A stretch of 64,000 nucleotides of DNA from Schistocephalus solidus (GCA_017591395.1 WEDG01002096.1:124001-188000); one strand, 5' to 3'. Shown: positions 45,676 to 58,451, counted from the stretch's first letter. The notes: a model not told the origin generated them from the sequence alone. Program-made: numbers and translations.

Positions 45676-46783
45676 GTAAGCCTTGCCTATACTATTCTAT
45701 CCTCATCTTTTACAGCCTCTCGTAGTGTTGCTCGTTCAAGGCAGATCTTAAGCCATTCGGATCAAACAATCTGATACACAACTGGCTTTTTTAAAGTGAG
45801 CTCTTATCTCCCATCATTGCACAGCAGCCGGTGAAAATTGGGCTCTAACGCAGCAGCTCTAGACCTGACTGGTAGACCCTTGATCAAAGGCTTAACTCAA
45901 GTGCTCGCATCCCGCGAAAATCGGGCAATATGCCCTCGGTCTCCATACTCTGAGCTATTTTCTCATTGTTGCTGACGCTTAGGTCCTTATTCCAAGAACC
46001 TGGCCAACATATTTATTTTGGTGAACGTAGACCAGGCAGGGCATCAGCAGAAGTAAATCAAGCGACTAAGATTGCTTGAGTCATTTCGAATCTAGCTATT
46101 TCGGGGAATACGTAATTGTTATCAGATAGTCTTTTTACACGGCTTCATTGTTAAAAGTTGAAGAAAGTTACCAAAAACTTGCCAGCTCTAATACGAGTGG
46201 TGCCAATATCAGTAACTGAAAAAAAAACCAAAAAACTTGCCAGCTCTAACACGGGTGGTGCCAACTGAAAGAAACCCCTCCGTGTGTTGTATGCTTCTGC
46301 CCTTGTCGTCCGCCTCGCACGATGACAGGGGTGTCGGCTATAATCGATGGTGCTCGTAGTTAAGTCTCCATCCTCAGTTCGTTATAGGTGGCCAAGAGCA
46401 TCTAGATGGCCATTATAGGTGCTCAGGAATAAAAAAGACAGCTGCTCACCACGTCAAAAGGATAGAAGGTCGAGCCAACTCCGCCACCCGACTTAGAAAC
46501 ACCGCTTTCGTTCATGAGTATTTAAATTTTACCGAACCGCTAAGATAACCTCTGTTGGTCCTACATAAATCGTTTATTGAACCTGATCAAAAACCCGTAC
46601 TTTGCAAGTCAATAATTGCTGGAAAATATGTGAAGACTGTTAATTTGCTTTGACGCTCACCCTGTATACGCAACTTGGCTGTTTAAACACTGGGCCTAGA
46701 GTGTACTGTAAATATGCATATATAGAGGCAGTTATATAAGAGAAAATCACCTGTTTCAAAACGCAAATGTCCTTCATTTTTAG
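45676..46783. other. intron 15
   Basis: Contains a local direct duplication: AACTTGCCAGCTCTAA then ACGAGTGGTGCCAA (near 46175-46207), repeated as AACTTGCCAGCTCTAA and CACGGGTGGTGCCAA (near 46232-46266). Nothing else recognised. Confidence 0.6.
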
Positions 46784-46985
46784 CATTCTCTACGCTGGAA
46801 TTGACTCTAACCTAGAGGATCATGGACCGCTGCAGGATCATCGAAAGATAATTGCGCTATACTTTATCGCCTACCTTATTGTGTTGGCCTTCTTCATGGT
46901 TAATATATTCGTCGGTTTTGTCATCGTCACGTTCCAGCGCGAGGGGGAGAGGGAGTACAAAAACTGCGAGCTCAACAAGAACCAG
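46784..46985 (+). CDS. Cav1: Cav1 exon 16: IIIS6 and start of III-IV linker
   Basis: Acceptor CATTTTTAG; the donor GTTTGA is weak beyond the [22 protein letters not shown] then [20 protein letters not shown] and [20 protein letters not shown] is IIIS6 plus the linker start. [10 protein letters not shown] and [10 protein letters not shown] are near-invariant. The second Met of the dihydropyridine contact pair (FFMM in vertebrates) is Val here. Phase 0. Confidence 0.97.
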
Positions 46986-47073
46986 GTTTGAATGCATCCT
47001 CGTACTATTTATGCTATGCCATTAATAGTTACTACTTATATAGCACTCAGTGGTAAATATTTTGTTTAAATAG

Positions 47074-47232
47074 CGCAAATGCATCGAGTACGCACTGAAG
47101 GCTCGACCAAAGAGGCGTTATATCCCCAAAGGACATCTACAGTATAAGATCTGGTCCGTAGTCGTTTCGCGAAAGTTCGAAGTCCTGATATTCACTTTCA
47201 TCTTCATGAACACTGTCACTTTGGCCTGCAAA
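47074..47232 (+). CDS. Cav1: Cav1 exon 17: III-IV linker and IVS1
   Basis: An 88-nt intron precedes it; acceptor TAAATAG, donor [26 protein letters not shown] is the conserved III-IV linker ([19 protein letters not shown]), then [20 protein letters not shown] followed by [13 protein letters not shown] is IVS1. Phase 0. Confidence 0.98.
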
Positions 47233-48274
47233 GTAAGTTTCCTTTTTCAGGAGCCAACCGCTTTGTGACGGCACAAATATTTTTCACTTGTAACCTTGAA
47301 ATAGTTGTTAGAGGGCTTGGATTAAAGCAGATTTGACTGTGTTCATGGTCAGAAAATCTCTACAAATGGTTTTTACAAGCATGTATGACTCAGCTATCCA
47401 TAGTAAGACGATTGTCTCCCTCTTGTTTCGCATTACTAAACCTTGGTTTGCCTAAATCATTTCCTGATCCATAACACTTTAGATTACAATTATGTGAAAA
47501 GGTTAAGCAAAAATTTAATAAGCCAGACTTCTAAACATAGGTTTTTTAAGCTTCACGGCTCTGCATTTCTTAAAAATGGCCGATAATGAATAATTTAAAA
47601 GGGCTGACAAACTATTTTATCTTCATATGAAATATCGTCTCAAAAAATCCTGACGAGGCTTGTTATTGCCGCGTTGTTGTCAGCTGAGACCAGAACTCAG
47701 TATACTTCTACCCTGCGGCTATGAGCATGTCCAGATGTGCGGCACAATGCAGAGCGTCTTTTTGCCTCGGAATTTTAACGTCCGAGGCTACTCTCTCGTT
47801 GATTTTTCTCGTTCAGGCCAGGCGGGAAAAAAAGGATCTTGCCTAAAAACTCAGGTCTGCTGTGTCCTTCCACGTTGGTTTATCATATTCTATTCCCCCC
47901 CCCCAATTCGCCTGTTTTTATGCACTGAAAATAATGCTCACGCATGACCGCTCACGCAGACGGCAAGCAGGCAAACCGCAATGCCAATTTCTTGACAATA
48001 TAACAGCCCCTGCAATCCTCTCCCCGAGGAGGCTGTCAGGCCGGCTGGTTCGCAACCTACTCCATGAAATTCCCCTGAGACAGCTGACAGTCGCTCCATC
48101 GCGTCTACTTCTTTCTTGCCAGCGTTTGACTTGGGACAGCCAGTGGCACACGAGTCAATGAGCCATATTTTGACGGTCCAATGCTTTTTCTCTATGGTGC
48201 ATGGTTGTACTCTCCTAGGTCTCTTGGTGCACACCCAGTCCTTACCGTTCCTGTGGGTTTTGACTTGATTTCAG
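47233..48274. other. intron 17, nothing recognised
   Basis: 1.0 kb; a run of nine C residues at about 47896. No repeat or exon identified. Confidence 0.5.
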
Positions 48275-48385
48275 TACGATCGAATGGACCCAACCTTCAG
48301 CATGGTGTTAGACAACTTCAACTACTTCTTCACAGCCGTCTTCACCATCGAGTTCATTCTGAAACTGTCGGCCTTCAGCTTCAGG
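48275..48385 (+). CDS. Cav1: Cav1 exon 18: IVS1-S2 loop and IVS2
   Basis: Acceptor GATTTCAG, donor GTGAGT. YDRMDPTFSMVLDNFNYFFT then AVFTIEFILKLSAFSFR matches the Cav1 IVS2 pattern (N..FT..FT.E.ILKL.AF). Phase 0 on both sides. Confidence 0.96.
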
Positions 48386-49373
48386 GTGAGTGCTTTGTAA
48401 TGTCCCCGAGTTTCGTTCTTTATGCCTACCTAAGTGAATATCGATCCTGAAAATTACTGCCATATCAGTTGCTGCCAATAATGCCTTGGTGCATCGTGGC
48501 AAAGGTGGGGCATTTTCTGAGTGCGTAGATGATGGATACGTCGTAGTTTTCTAACGAGGGTTTGAGGTATTACTGGAAATTAGGTGAACTAACTGTTTAG
48601 TGGGTTTGCAGCCCCAGTTAGGCAAGCATGTACGACCTGGATCAGACTTCTCTGTAAGTCTAAACGCAGTACCACTTATTTTCGTATCAATTCCACCGGA
48701 TTGTTGTAGAATTTGAAGAAATTAGTAGTTGTAGTGGTATAAAAGGTCACAGTTAGCTGTGGTCCACGAGCAGTTGGGCCTGAAAGTGAATTCAAAAAAC
48801 TGTCTCATGGACTGGTCCGGCTTAGCTTCTGTCAGTTCATGGTGGTTTGTATGCGGCATCCAGACGCGATCTTCTCCGAAAGCCGGTAACGTGGTTTCCA
48901 GCACACTCCAGAAAATACTGCAGCGTTATGAATCGCCCTTTTTAATTATCGAGAAGACTATTCTTCGAAGTCAGCTCATTGTGGTGTTCCTGTCGGGCTT
49001 GAAGGTGAATATCATTGTGATAAAGCACCCAGCGGTATGTCGCTAGTTATGGCATAGAACACAAGACAGGCAGGGATGGCAGAGAACAACCTCACTGCGA
49101 CAACCACTTTTCGTACACAAACTCGTCAGTTCATCTGCTCGCAGAGGCGTACTTGATGACCGCGTCATGAGCTGGTTCGCATGCTCTCATTGGTTGACCT
49201 CAGAGCGTCTCGTGAGATGCTGGCGGCGAACTGGCTGCTAATTTTTGTGTGAGACTGAACTGCGGCGCGGTGATCCCCGGTGGATGAAAGTTGCGACCCA
49301 GACTGCCCTAGCACCTGTTAACGTATATATTTCCAGGCGCCGTCGGACACACCATTTCTAAGTTACAAGATCA

Positions 49374-49475
49374 TAAAGAAGAAGAAGAAGAATAAGAGGA
49401 AGAAGAAGACGAAGAAGAGGAAGAGGAGGAGGAGGAAGAAGAAGAAGAAGTAGAAGAAGAAGACGAAAAAGAAGA
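49374..49475. repeat. GAA/GGA purine tract
   Basis: About 100 bp of GAAGAAGAAGAGGAGG-type triplets. Its complement resembles the CTT tails of the hammerhead-type repeats, but no core is visible nearby. Confidence 0.9.
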
Positions 49476-49924
49476 AGGTTGGTCGCTCGCTTTTTTGTCG
49501 GAAATTTCAAACTTTTACTAGAGTTCAGCCTCAGAGGTAAAAACGACAAAAACGACAAGTAACAATTATAGGGGGCAAGGGCCAATCAGACATCAGTGAC
49601 GCCAGTCCGGAGGTGCCTGCACAGGGCTCTGTATGCCGGTGCCAGATCGATAAATCGATTGACTGACTTCTCATTGGTGACCATGCTTCAATAGGGAGAT
49701 TAAGGCCATGATTCCGGGGAGCGAACAACCGTCTTCTTCTTTACTGGAAGGCGAACATTCGCCTCTTACAAGATGGCCTCGAACGACAGTTAAGACGTTA
49801 TTTGGACGCCGGAAACATTTGCTAGGTCATAGAGACCGATGTGATGAAATTTGAACCAAAAGCCTAAAAGGTTCTTTCCGATTAGGACTGATAACTTATG
49901 TGAGGTTATTCATTCATAATTGAT

Positions 49925-50250
49925 TAGCATACTCCCAGTGACTTTCAAACACGCCAGGATGCTGGCTTTTTCAATGGCCTTCTTATTGACCGCTTTCTAA
50001 ACACGCACTCGTAAACGTGACTTCTTAAGGGGGTGTGCATTTGTCCTACTGATTTTCGATGCCCTTATCAATTCAAATATATTTTACAGAAATCATGTCC
50101 AAATTATTAGTTGGTGTACTCATTTGGTAGCAAATCATATCTCCTTCCAAATTTAGACCGGAAGAAACGGTAAATTTCGACTTAGAAAAACTTTTAATTA
50201 TGAGAATTTGTAAAATCGTGTGAGGTCAATGCAACTGGCATCGTATCTGC
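49925..50250. mobile_element. foldback-family element, diverged copy C
   Basis: CACGCCAGGATGCTGGC, TGATTTTCGATGCCCTTAT, CAATTCAAATATATTTTACA and CAAATTATTAG follow the same order as in the copies at 5.7 and 19.3 kb. The right end was not resolved. Confidence 0.5.
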
Positions 50251-51763
50251 CCGTTTGTTAATGCTCCGAGGCATAAAAAGTAGCTCACGTCCATTAAAAA
50301 ATTTACCAGCCCTATAAAGTATTTTCTTAATAATATATAAGAAGTATGATTTTCCTTACATGGAAAATATGCAGATTGGGGAGTGCCAACCCTAGACACG
50401 AACGCAATAGCGGCTAGCGCCTTAAATGATTCGGAAGATGGAACACTTTTGAAATCGCAAGATACGCCTTCTTCAAGTACCAGGTTTCTCTCCTCCTCCT
50501 CCTCCTCTTATTTCCACGGTTTGCGTACTACTGGTGGCCTAGCACCATAGTTCGGGGGTGGGGGGGAGGTAGACGGTACACATGTCCGTTTCTGACCTAA
50601 AACATGCATTAGGACGATCAGTCTTCACAGCCCAGCGGTCGGCGAAATTAGCAACCACCGCCCCTATGGGCGCCTGGTGGGTTTTTGGTCTGCGAACGAG
50701 TCATTCAGTCCGACCCCACCTCTCGCTCGCTTGGGCCCCCTAGGCCTGATAGTGCCGGACAGTTGCGCTTTTGCGTCACACTTCCGGCTGCCCGTGGGAG
50801 CGATTGCAGACTCCATTACATGCAGGCTCTCTCGCTTGGCTGGTGCAACACCCATGTATGCAGGTCGGACCTCGGTGGGCAGATGCGGTCATGTGTGACT
50901 CATACACTATCAACATGCCACCGACCCGCACCCCGTGTCAAACAGAGAGAGAGAGAGAGAGAGGTAGCGAGAGGATACAGAACGTTTTATTTCAGAAAAC
51001 GGAACGCGGCTGTTTAGGTTTTCTGAGGGTTTGTGCGTGCAGCCAGCTGACGTGCTTCCAACGACGTTCACTGGTTTGCCTTTGCGGCTGATGGCGTAAG
51101 AGCAAATTGCCTGTGTGTACACGTGAACACCCTCAACATCACACACCGCAAGAACCCAATCAAGATCTCTCGTGTACGTAGGAATTATGTTCTGCAGCTC
51201 CTCTGCGACTATCAGGGTGCGCCAAAAGCCGTGGCTTGGAAACTTACCGACTAACGAGATAACTCAACGTCGCAGTCAACCCAATGTGGCCAATTGATGA
51301 CCCGAGAGGCAGGCTGCTTCCTGGCTCCTTCCTATCGTGACCTTCTTTCAAGTGAAATCCGGGCTTGTTGTGTTCGGGTAGAGATAGGGACAGGTCGTGT
51401 GTGTAGCACGCGCAGACTAGGTCGCTAGCTATATCAGCCAGACAACTGACCGGTTGGGACAGTAGACTGTTGCCAACGCATGGGACTAGAAAGTGAGGTC
51501 GATTTCTGGCGCACTTTCCTCGCTAGAACTATCTGAGGCCCTTGAACTTATCATGGTGCACTAGAAGCCGTGGCTTAGAAGGGTTGCCAACTGACGGGAT
51601 GATTCGGAACTCGCAGTCACCCCAGTGTATATTTGTGCAGATTGGCCGAATGGAGGACTGAGAGTCAGACTGCACTGGATCCTTCTTCTTAGTGGGACCG
51701 AGCTGGTGTGCTGGCACATTTATGTGTGGTTTCTCCCGGGTCCACCACCTGCGCCCTCTCTCG

Positions 51764-51864
<101 letters not shown>

Positions 51865-52942
51865 CACAACCTGTTATTAGAAATGAGATTAGTTTCAACA
51901 AAAAATCCTTTTATTCTGGGCCATATACCAAATTAACGAGGAAAAAATAACTGCTACCGGAAAATTTGACAAATTTGGGGAGGTAGGGCTGTACATTGAG
52001 CACCAGAATCCTGCTTCACATTCCTTTATTTCACTCTAACGCGCTTGAATGTGGTTAGAGCGATCCGGCCTTCCAAAATATGATCTTGTGAACAATATCG
52101 TTCCTATGACATCGTTGTAAGTGAGATGAAGCCAAAAACTATCTGTATTAGTCAAAATCATCCCAAACAACGGAAAAACGCAGAAAAATATAGCCCGTCA
52201 CCGTGGAACCGTGTTGGAATGTATACTCAAACTGCAGACTGTTTTTGTGGGATATTTAAGTGGAACTAACAGTAAAGGAATATTTTCGAAGTTTATTCCA
52301 CTGGTCGTGATTTACTTACTGGATTTTTTGCATGGACAGGCTTTCTTTATATTTCTAACTTCACGAACATAGTGACAGCAATGTTCTGACGTTGTCGGAA
52401 TTGCTCCTTTTTTAAAAAAATATTTGTCAATTCTAAGCAACGTGTTATTACTTTTATTAGTTCTTTTTTGCTTTCAATTTAGCAGAAAGCCATTCATTAT
52501 AAATTCAAAGTTTCGGTCTGTTCGCTTGTTCTGGTTTGCGTGTGGTTAACTGTCTTTCGTAAGTTTCGGCACTTTGCATGAGGTAGTTCACATTATGTAC
52601 AATAACTGTTTAAAATTTCTACAGGAGCACAGGGGAGAAAGATTATTTGCAAGCGAGAGTAGCGATAGGAGTTTCGACGTCTTGAGTGTGTGCTTTTTAG
52701 TTTTTGAACTTAAGACGGCATTTAAGTAATGGTTTACTGAAGGGATAATCAACACCGAGGTATGATCGGTGATAGGTACTGCGCGGCACCGTGTAGGGGG
52801 CGGATCAATAATTTTTGAAGATATTTGCTATCAGAAAGGTGTGGTGCGCTGCCAGCAAACCGTATTCCCTATTCAACTTTCGCACGAATACTCTTCAAGG
52901 AGAGTAAATTTAACCCTGATATTTCTTATTTTCCGTATTCAG

Positions 52943-53020
52943 CACTACTTTGGAGACATTTGGAACGTCATCGATTTCATCATTGTTCTCGGCAGTTATA
53001 TCGATATAATCGTCAGCAAG
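52943..53020 (+). CDS. Cav1: Cav1 exon 19: IVS2-S3 loop and IVS3
   Basis: Acceptor CGTATTCAG, donor [26 protein letters not shown] then DIIVSK matches [20 protein letters not shown] and DIAITE. This is the IVS3 region that many Cav1 genes supply from alternative exons. Only one version is recognised here. Phase 0 on both sides. Confidence 0.97.
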
Positions 53021-53228
53021 GTAAGTTGTTTAAACCACTCCCCCACTTTCGTGCGCATCACCAAATTACCAGACCTTTACATTTATCACAGTACTCTGTT
53101 TTTAGTTCCAAATGCCAACTCCCTCGCTGTTAACGAGCTCTCTTCTGCCACAAGTATATATTAGGAAAACGAGATATTCTGCCCAACTTCCAGGTCAACC
53201 CCTGTGAACAATTTAGTTCTGATAAACA

Positions 53229-53400
53229 TTGCCTGGAATGGCCACCTATGGTTCACTTGCCGTCATCAGCCAGTCAACCATACCCAACCGGGGAAAGAGG
53301 GGGTAGGTGCACCTACCGAGGTTCGGATCCGCGACCTGTTGATCAGAAGTACAACGCTTTAAATATGCATCCACGGGCTTGTTGTCTCACCCACTATCAT
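53229..53400 (-). mobile_element. tRNA-Arg-like SINE, - strand copy
   Basis: Read on -: AACAAGCCCGTGG, an anticodon-arm-like GTTGTACTTCTGATCAACAG with TCT, GGTCGCGGATCCGAACCTC, then GGTTGACTGGCTGATGACGG. Same family as 20905-21065 and the 34.9-39.3 kb array. It is decayed in the A box and body. Confidence 0.65.
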
Positions 53401-54016
53401 CCGGATAACCGCAGCTGCTGCAGGGGTCAGAGGAACTGCGCCGCGTTCCAAAATAAAGGCTTGAAAACAGAACGTAGCAGGCGGTATTTACTGAGACAGG
53501 GCCTAAAATCTGACCTAGAGGCAATCAAACGGTAGTTGTACATGTCTCCGTGTCCGGCTGCTTTCATCTTCCGTTGGCAGTGTGCTCGACTTAATCAAAT
53601 TGGCCATCGTAACCCAACGGCATGCAGTGAGTCGGTACCAGCGCTGACAAAAGCCAATGACAAATGGATATTCTTCCCGTAACGACCGGAAGTTAGAATA
53701 GGATAGATTGGGGCTACAAAAAAGTGGACAAGGTCACAGGTTGCTAAAATACTGCACCTCCGCTGGTACTGGGAAACTCACTCAAACCCATGCTTGCATT
53801 TGTGGACGGTAGTAGCCAGTGTGCCTGCTTCGTTGAAGTAGGTTATAATGGTCAACTGACTAAGCGCCTATCCAAACGGATGTGAGAGCATCATCCTGAC
53901 TGGTCAAACATAGGCATGCTATTTCCATTTCTAGCGCAATCATAACTCATCTGCTAGACAGCGAGCGCCGGGTAGACGTCAGCCAAGCGTTCCGATTTAT
54001 CTATAAAGTGCCTGCG

Positions 54017-54120
54017 CTAGCCGCTGTGCGGCTGCTGGCGGGGCTCGCGAGTGAGCCTCAAGGCAAGGCAGAACTAGTGAGTTTCGGTAGTGATCGGTGA
54101 GCGTCCATCGACGAATGCAA
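54017..54120 (+). repeat. short dispersed element (107-bp family), copy 3
   Basis: Begins CTAGCCGCTGTGCGGCTGCT and ends CGACGAATGCAA, matching both ends of the insertion defined at 15100-15206. No clear target duplication remains. Confidence 0.75.
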
Positions 54121-55110
54121 TGACCATACGGTTAGCCGACGGTTGATACAGGCCCTCAGGCACCCTTGAGCCAAGATGAACGTAATGTGTTCGCTCTAGC
54201 ATCCTGCCAAGTCGCGCTACGACGAAGCAGAGACGGTTCACTATCCGGATACTCCTTCCCTTTCCCGACTGCCCCCCTCCTACCCCTTACCTAAGCCCCT
54301 AACAGAACTAGACGATTATTGCCCCGAAATGCCTGAAAGCCCTCAACCTCTCCCCATAGCTACTGTTCATTGGCTCGTTTATCTTTCACTGCACTGCCCC
54401 TCTTAGATTGTGGAACTTCAATTCTACTTCTAAGGGTTCAGTCTAAGCCAGATGCGTCGATTCTCGGACCATTCATGAACCGTTCTTGGTGCATGTGTTG
54501 ACTAAGTATGGCTCATTGGAAGAGCAAGAAACTAGAGTACCACATATTATGTGGACTACGTTCAGCATAAAGTCTTTCTGAATCGCTTTGACTTACCATG
54601 AACGATGATCATTATAGGCATTTTAATTCTCACTTCCTGTGCAACGGGGTTCCCCGCTCGATAATCCAACGATGGCATGCCCTTATGGTTTGGACAGGAA
54701 ATTGCTGTTCAGTCGCAGCTTGGCAAATGCCTATTTATTAGAAATTAGCTGCGCAATCATTTTGCAGCCGGCTTTCATTGAGTTTTTTTAAATACCTGTA
54801 AATTTTGGGTACCCTGCAGCTAGAATATTTTGGCAATTGCTGTGGCAGTTGAGGTATCTGAATGGCAATCATTTGTCGCACTTGACTGAAAATGAATGGA
54901 AACTCTAGCCTTGCCTTTGATAAGAAAACCTGCTTGTATGAGGGCGCCAGTACAGCTGGGTGCTGTTTAAATCACGCGTGCAATGTGCGCTCCCTCCCTC
55001 TGCCCCGCGGTTTTCAGTCACCTTTTTAATTTTAAACTTCTCTGTTTCCTTTGCCTTGGAAATCATTTGCATTATCGCCATTGCTAGAACGCCATTCTCT
55101 TCTTCTGCAG

Positions 55111-55242
55111 GCAAGCACAGAAACCACCCTCAAATTCAACATCAACTTCTTCCGCCTCTTTCGTGTGATGCGACTAGTGAAACTACTCAGCAAGGAGGAA
55201 TCCATCAGGAAGCTGCTCTGGACATTCGTTAAGTCTCTACAG
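55111..55242 (+). CDS. Cav1: Cav1 exon 20: IVS4 voltage sensor and S4-S5 linker
   Basis: Acceptor TTCTGCAG, donor [26 protein letters not shown] then [20 protein letters not shown] and [19 protein letters not shown] is the near-invariant IVS4. Forty-four codons, phase 0 on both sides. Confidence 0.98.
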
Positions 55243-55249
55243 GTGCGTG

Positions 55250-56005
55250 TGTGTTTGTGTGTCCCCTGAACGGGCCACGTGGTAGATGCGTTGGACCAAC
55301 ACGGGGGCCACATTAGGGCACGGCAGGCGTTATTCGGGTTGCGCTCTCATAACAAATGCCGAACATGGAGGTGTGGTGGCACGCCTAGGGGTGGCTAGGA
55401 CTTAGGGGACCCAGCCGCGCCAGCCACCAGCGTCCTCTCCCGCCTCCGGTCTTCTTGACTCTGTCTTGACACCGGGCTCAGGTGGGGGAGGAGGAGAGAG
55501 TGCGATAGATGCAGCGCAAGTCTACTATCACTATAAACTAAATCACGCGCAAGTCACCGTCCCTGCTCCACTTATCCCATGGAGCATACAGTGGCCATCG
55601 TCGGACTACGACGGTTGAACTGTCGTGTGTGTTTGTGTGTCCCCTAAACGGGCCACGTGGTAGATGCGTTGGACCAACGCGGGGGCCACATCAGGGCACG
55701 GCAGGTGTTATTCGGGTTGCGCTACCATAACAAATACCGAACATGGGGGTGTGGTGGCATGCCTAGGTGCGGCCAGGGCCTATGGGCCCTGACCACGGCC
55801 GCACCAGCCACCTGTGCCCTCTTCGATCTCTGGTTTTCTTGACTCTGTCTTGACACCGGGCTCAGGTGAGGAGGAGAGAGTGCGGTAGCTGCAGCGCAAG
55901 ACTACTATCACTTAAAACTAATCCAAGCGCAAGTCACCGTCCCTCCACCAATCTTATGTGGAGCAGACGGTGGACATTGTCAGACTACAACGGTCGAACT
56001 CCCGT
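55250..56005 (+). repeat. tandem duplication, 378-bp units
   Basis: CGGGCCACGTGGTAGATGCG occurs at 55271 and 55649, so the period is 378 bp. Both units run through the ATTCGGGTTG block, CTTGACTCTGTCTTGACACC and GGAGAGAGTGCG to a final ACGG(T/T)(T/C)GAACT. Reverse-oriented units are at 7790-8410, and a further diverged relative follows at about 56060-56480. Confidence 0.9.
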
Positions 56006-56813
56006 GTGTGTATATCAGTCTGACATCTCAATGGATCGGGGCTGGTAAGGGGAAGAGATGTTGGGGGGTGGGGGGGTGGAGGTTTCAGCACATTTGCCTC
56101 ACTATAAACAGTCTGAAGGGCTTGAAGATATCATGCTGCCAACCGAGCAGATAACTCGGACCTTGCAGTCGGCCCAGTGTGTGTTATTGTGCGAAGTGGC
56201 TGACTGCTGGAGTGAGAGTCGGACTGCAATGGCTCCTTCTCAATGTGGCTTCTGTGGCACCCTTCTCCGTGGGATCCGAGCCAGGCGTGACGGCACGTTT
56301 AAGGGGCGCTTCCGGCTGAGCCAGCAGCCGCCTGCCTCCTCTCCCCATCCCCTTCATCGTAAAGGGGCTCAGGTGCGGGAGGTGGAGAGAGATAGAGTGC
56401 GATAGGTGCAGTGAAAGTCTACTACCATCATAAACTAAAATCGCACACAAGTCACTGTCCCTGCAACACCCTGCCGTGGGTCACATGGCGACCCTCATCG
56501 AAATCGACGGTCGAAAGGTCGGCGGCAACCCACTAGCCTCCAGAACGGGCAGTACGATAGATGAGCTGAGCCAAAACGCGGACCAGAGTTTGGCCCTGCA
56601 CTCCTTCACCAGGCTGCGCAGCGTCCACGTAGCCTATAACTAATGTTACACATGGAGGCGTGTTTGCTCACTTTGGCACAGGACTCAGGCTACTTGAAAG
56701 TTTGGCATACCATGCGGAAAACGACGTTTGAAATTATTCTGATATGGCTTCAGAGGCTCAACTGCTCAAATAGACTTCCCTTTATCCGCGTCCTTCTGTA
56801 CCCAACTTCCTAG
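56006..56813. other. intron 20 remainder
   Basis: 56060-56480 is a diverged member of the 378-bp family (GTGCGATAGGTGCAGTGAAA, AGTCACTGTCCCTGC). Nothing recognised beyond it. Confidence 0.5.
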
Positions 56814-56992
56814 GCGCTGCCCTACGTCGCGCTGCTCATTGCAATGCTCTTCTTCATCTACGCCGTAATTGGCATGCAACTCTTCGGTAAGGTCAGTCTG
56901 GACCAGCCAGGCCAGGAGCCGGGACAAGACGGAGTCATACATCGGAGCAACAATTTCAGAAACTTCTTTTTTGCCCTTCTGGTACTTTTTAG
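56814..56992 (+). CDS. Cav1: Cav1 exon 21: IVS5 and pore turret
   Basis: Acceptor CTTCCTAG, donor [26 protein letters not shown] then MQLFGKV is IVS5. It is followed by a turret with [20 protein letters not shown] and [16 protein letters not shown] and LLFR-like spacing match Cav1. The turret is several residues longer than in vertebrate Cav1. Ends in phase 2. Confidence 0.97.
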
Positions 56993-57094
56993 GTAGGTCT
57001 GCGTACGTTTCTGCATGATAGCCTTGTCGCATTGACACAAAGGTGGGAAGAATAGAACACCAACTAAGCTGTATGACCTGTGCGTAACCGATAA

Positions 57095-57165
57095 ATACGG
57101 AAGAACAAGAAGATACAATCGCTGGAACGTGATGTTTATTATCGAGAAGTCTAACCTTGCTCATG
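57095..57165 (-). ncRNA. hammerhead-type repeat tail, relic
   Basis: On -: TCTCGATAATAAACATCACG then TTCCAGCGATTGTATCTTCT matches the shared tail (AATAAACTTCGTGTTCCAGC, GATCGCATCTTCT). The catalytic core upstream is not recognisable. Confidence 0.5.
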
Positions 57166-57339
57166 TAGGAGGGCATTTGGGGAACGCAAGGTGGCCTTTT
57201 TACAGCCAGAAAACGAGTTTGCTTAACTAAAGTTACATTCGCCTGATTTACTTTTAGACTCCGGCGATCATCAAGCCAACCTTATTTGATTGGCTGCTAA
57301 CCGCTTATCAAAGAAGATTTCATCTCATATTTGTTTTTT

Positions 57340-57480
57340 TTTTTAATGAAGAGTCATAAATGCTCGAGACTTATTGCCGACAAGAGTAACGGAGATTGCT
57401 ATGTTCAGCTCTGGCCTCTTAGCGTTTACAACCAGCCCTATCCCAGGTCCAGCAGACTGCCCCATTGACTCAGGACCAAA
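57340..57480 (-). mobile_element. decayed SINE body fragment
   Basis: On -: AACGCTAAGAGGCCAGAGCT, CTCCGTTACTCTTGTCGG align with the body of the tRNA-like SINE (ACGGCTAATAAGCCAGAAAT, GTCTCCCTTGTCTTTGTCGG). The tRNA-like part is not clear. Confidence 0.5.
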
Positions 57481-58451
57481 CTGATTCATTGAGTAACGCT
57501 CTATTAGCCAGTCAATGGTTCGGAGTAGGTCTGGCTGAGGAAGGCTAATAATTCTGAAGCGCATAATCCAATTTTTGGCGTCTTTTTCGGCTGTGCAGAC
57601 TTAGACACTAATCACTAGACACTCAGTGATTAATCAGTGAAATCTCGCAAAAAGGCGGTACTGACTGTCTTACTTTCAAGGCAACTGCAAATACTACATA
57701 ATCTTTGACGTCCTAACTTGGCTTGCTATCTGAAAGCATTTCCATGGGGGTTGGACGTAGTTATCTTCAGCCAACTACGATGTACCAACTATGCCGGATC
57801 CTGGAATCACACTATTATTTCCGGGTTCACTTACAGTAGCAAGTAAATAGGAAATTACTACTCCGCTCCCTACGTGTGGAGCCTTCCCTTTACAGAGCTT
57901 ATTTTCGCTCTTGACGCGAAAAATGTTAGTATGTTGTGCGTAGTCTGATTAGCAGGCAGAAAACGTGGAACAGCTCGACAAAAAAACAGTAAAGCAACAT
58001 CAAATTCCGAGAGCCGTGGGCATTCAGCGGCTGGATTTTGTCTGGTTACTAGGTCTCACGTTTATAACGTTCGTCATATTAGTTTGCTATGTCAAACTCC
58101 TGCTGATCAGGTCAGTGGTTAATTTAGAATGTTGTAAATTCTGATCATGTGGTTGGGGACAACAGAAGATGTTATGTACTGCTGAAAATTCCATCCTTTC
58201 AGTAGCGAGTGATTATCCCATGTCAGAAGTTATAAAGGCAAGTCATATAAGTGAATGTCTCACCAGTTTTGCTTTCACAAGCTCCAGGCACCCCTTTAAC
58301 GCAGTCTCGGCGAGGAATACCGCCACGTTTTCTTTAACTGACAATCCTTTACTGCGTTAAATCCAACAGGAACTTGACATATTCTCGAAAATTCTCTTTA
58401 AACATTGTTTGCAAAACAGCTTGCCGTAGAACAAAATTGGTGTAGGGTTGC

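Larger units (their letters stand above)
53021..55110. other. intron 19 (2.1 kb)
   Basis: Holds a - strand SINE (53229-53400) and a 107-bp-family element (54017-54120). The rest is unrecognised. Confidence 0.6.
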
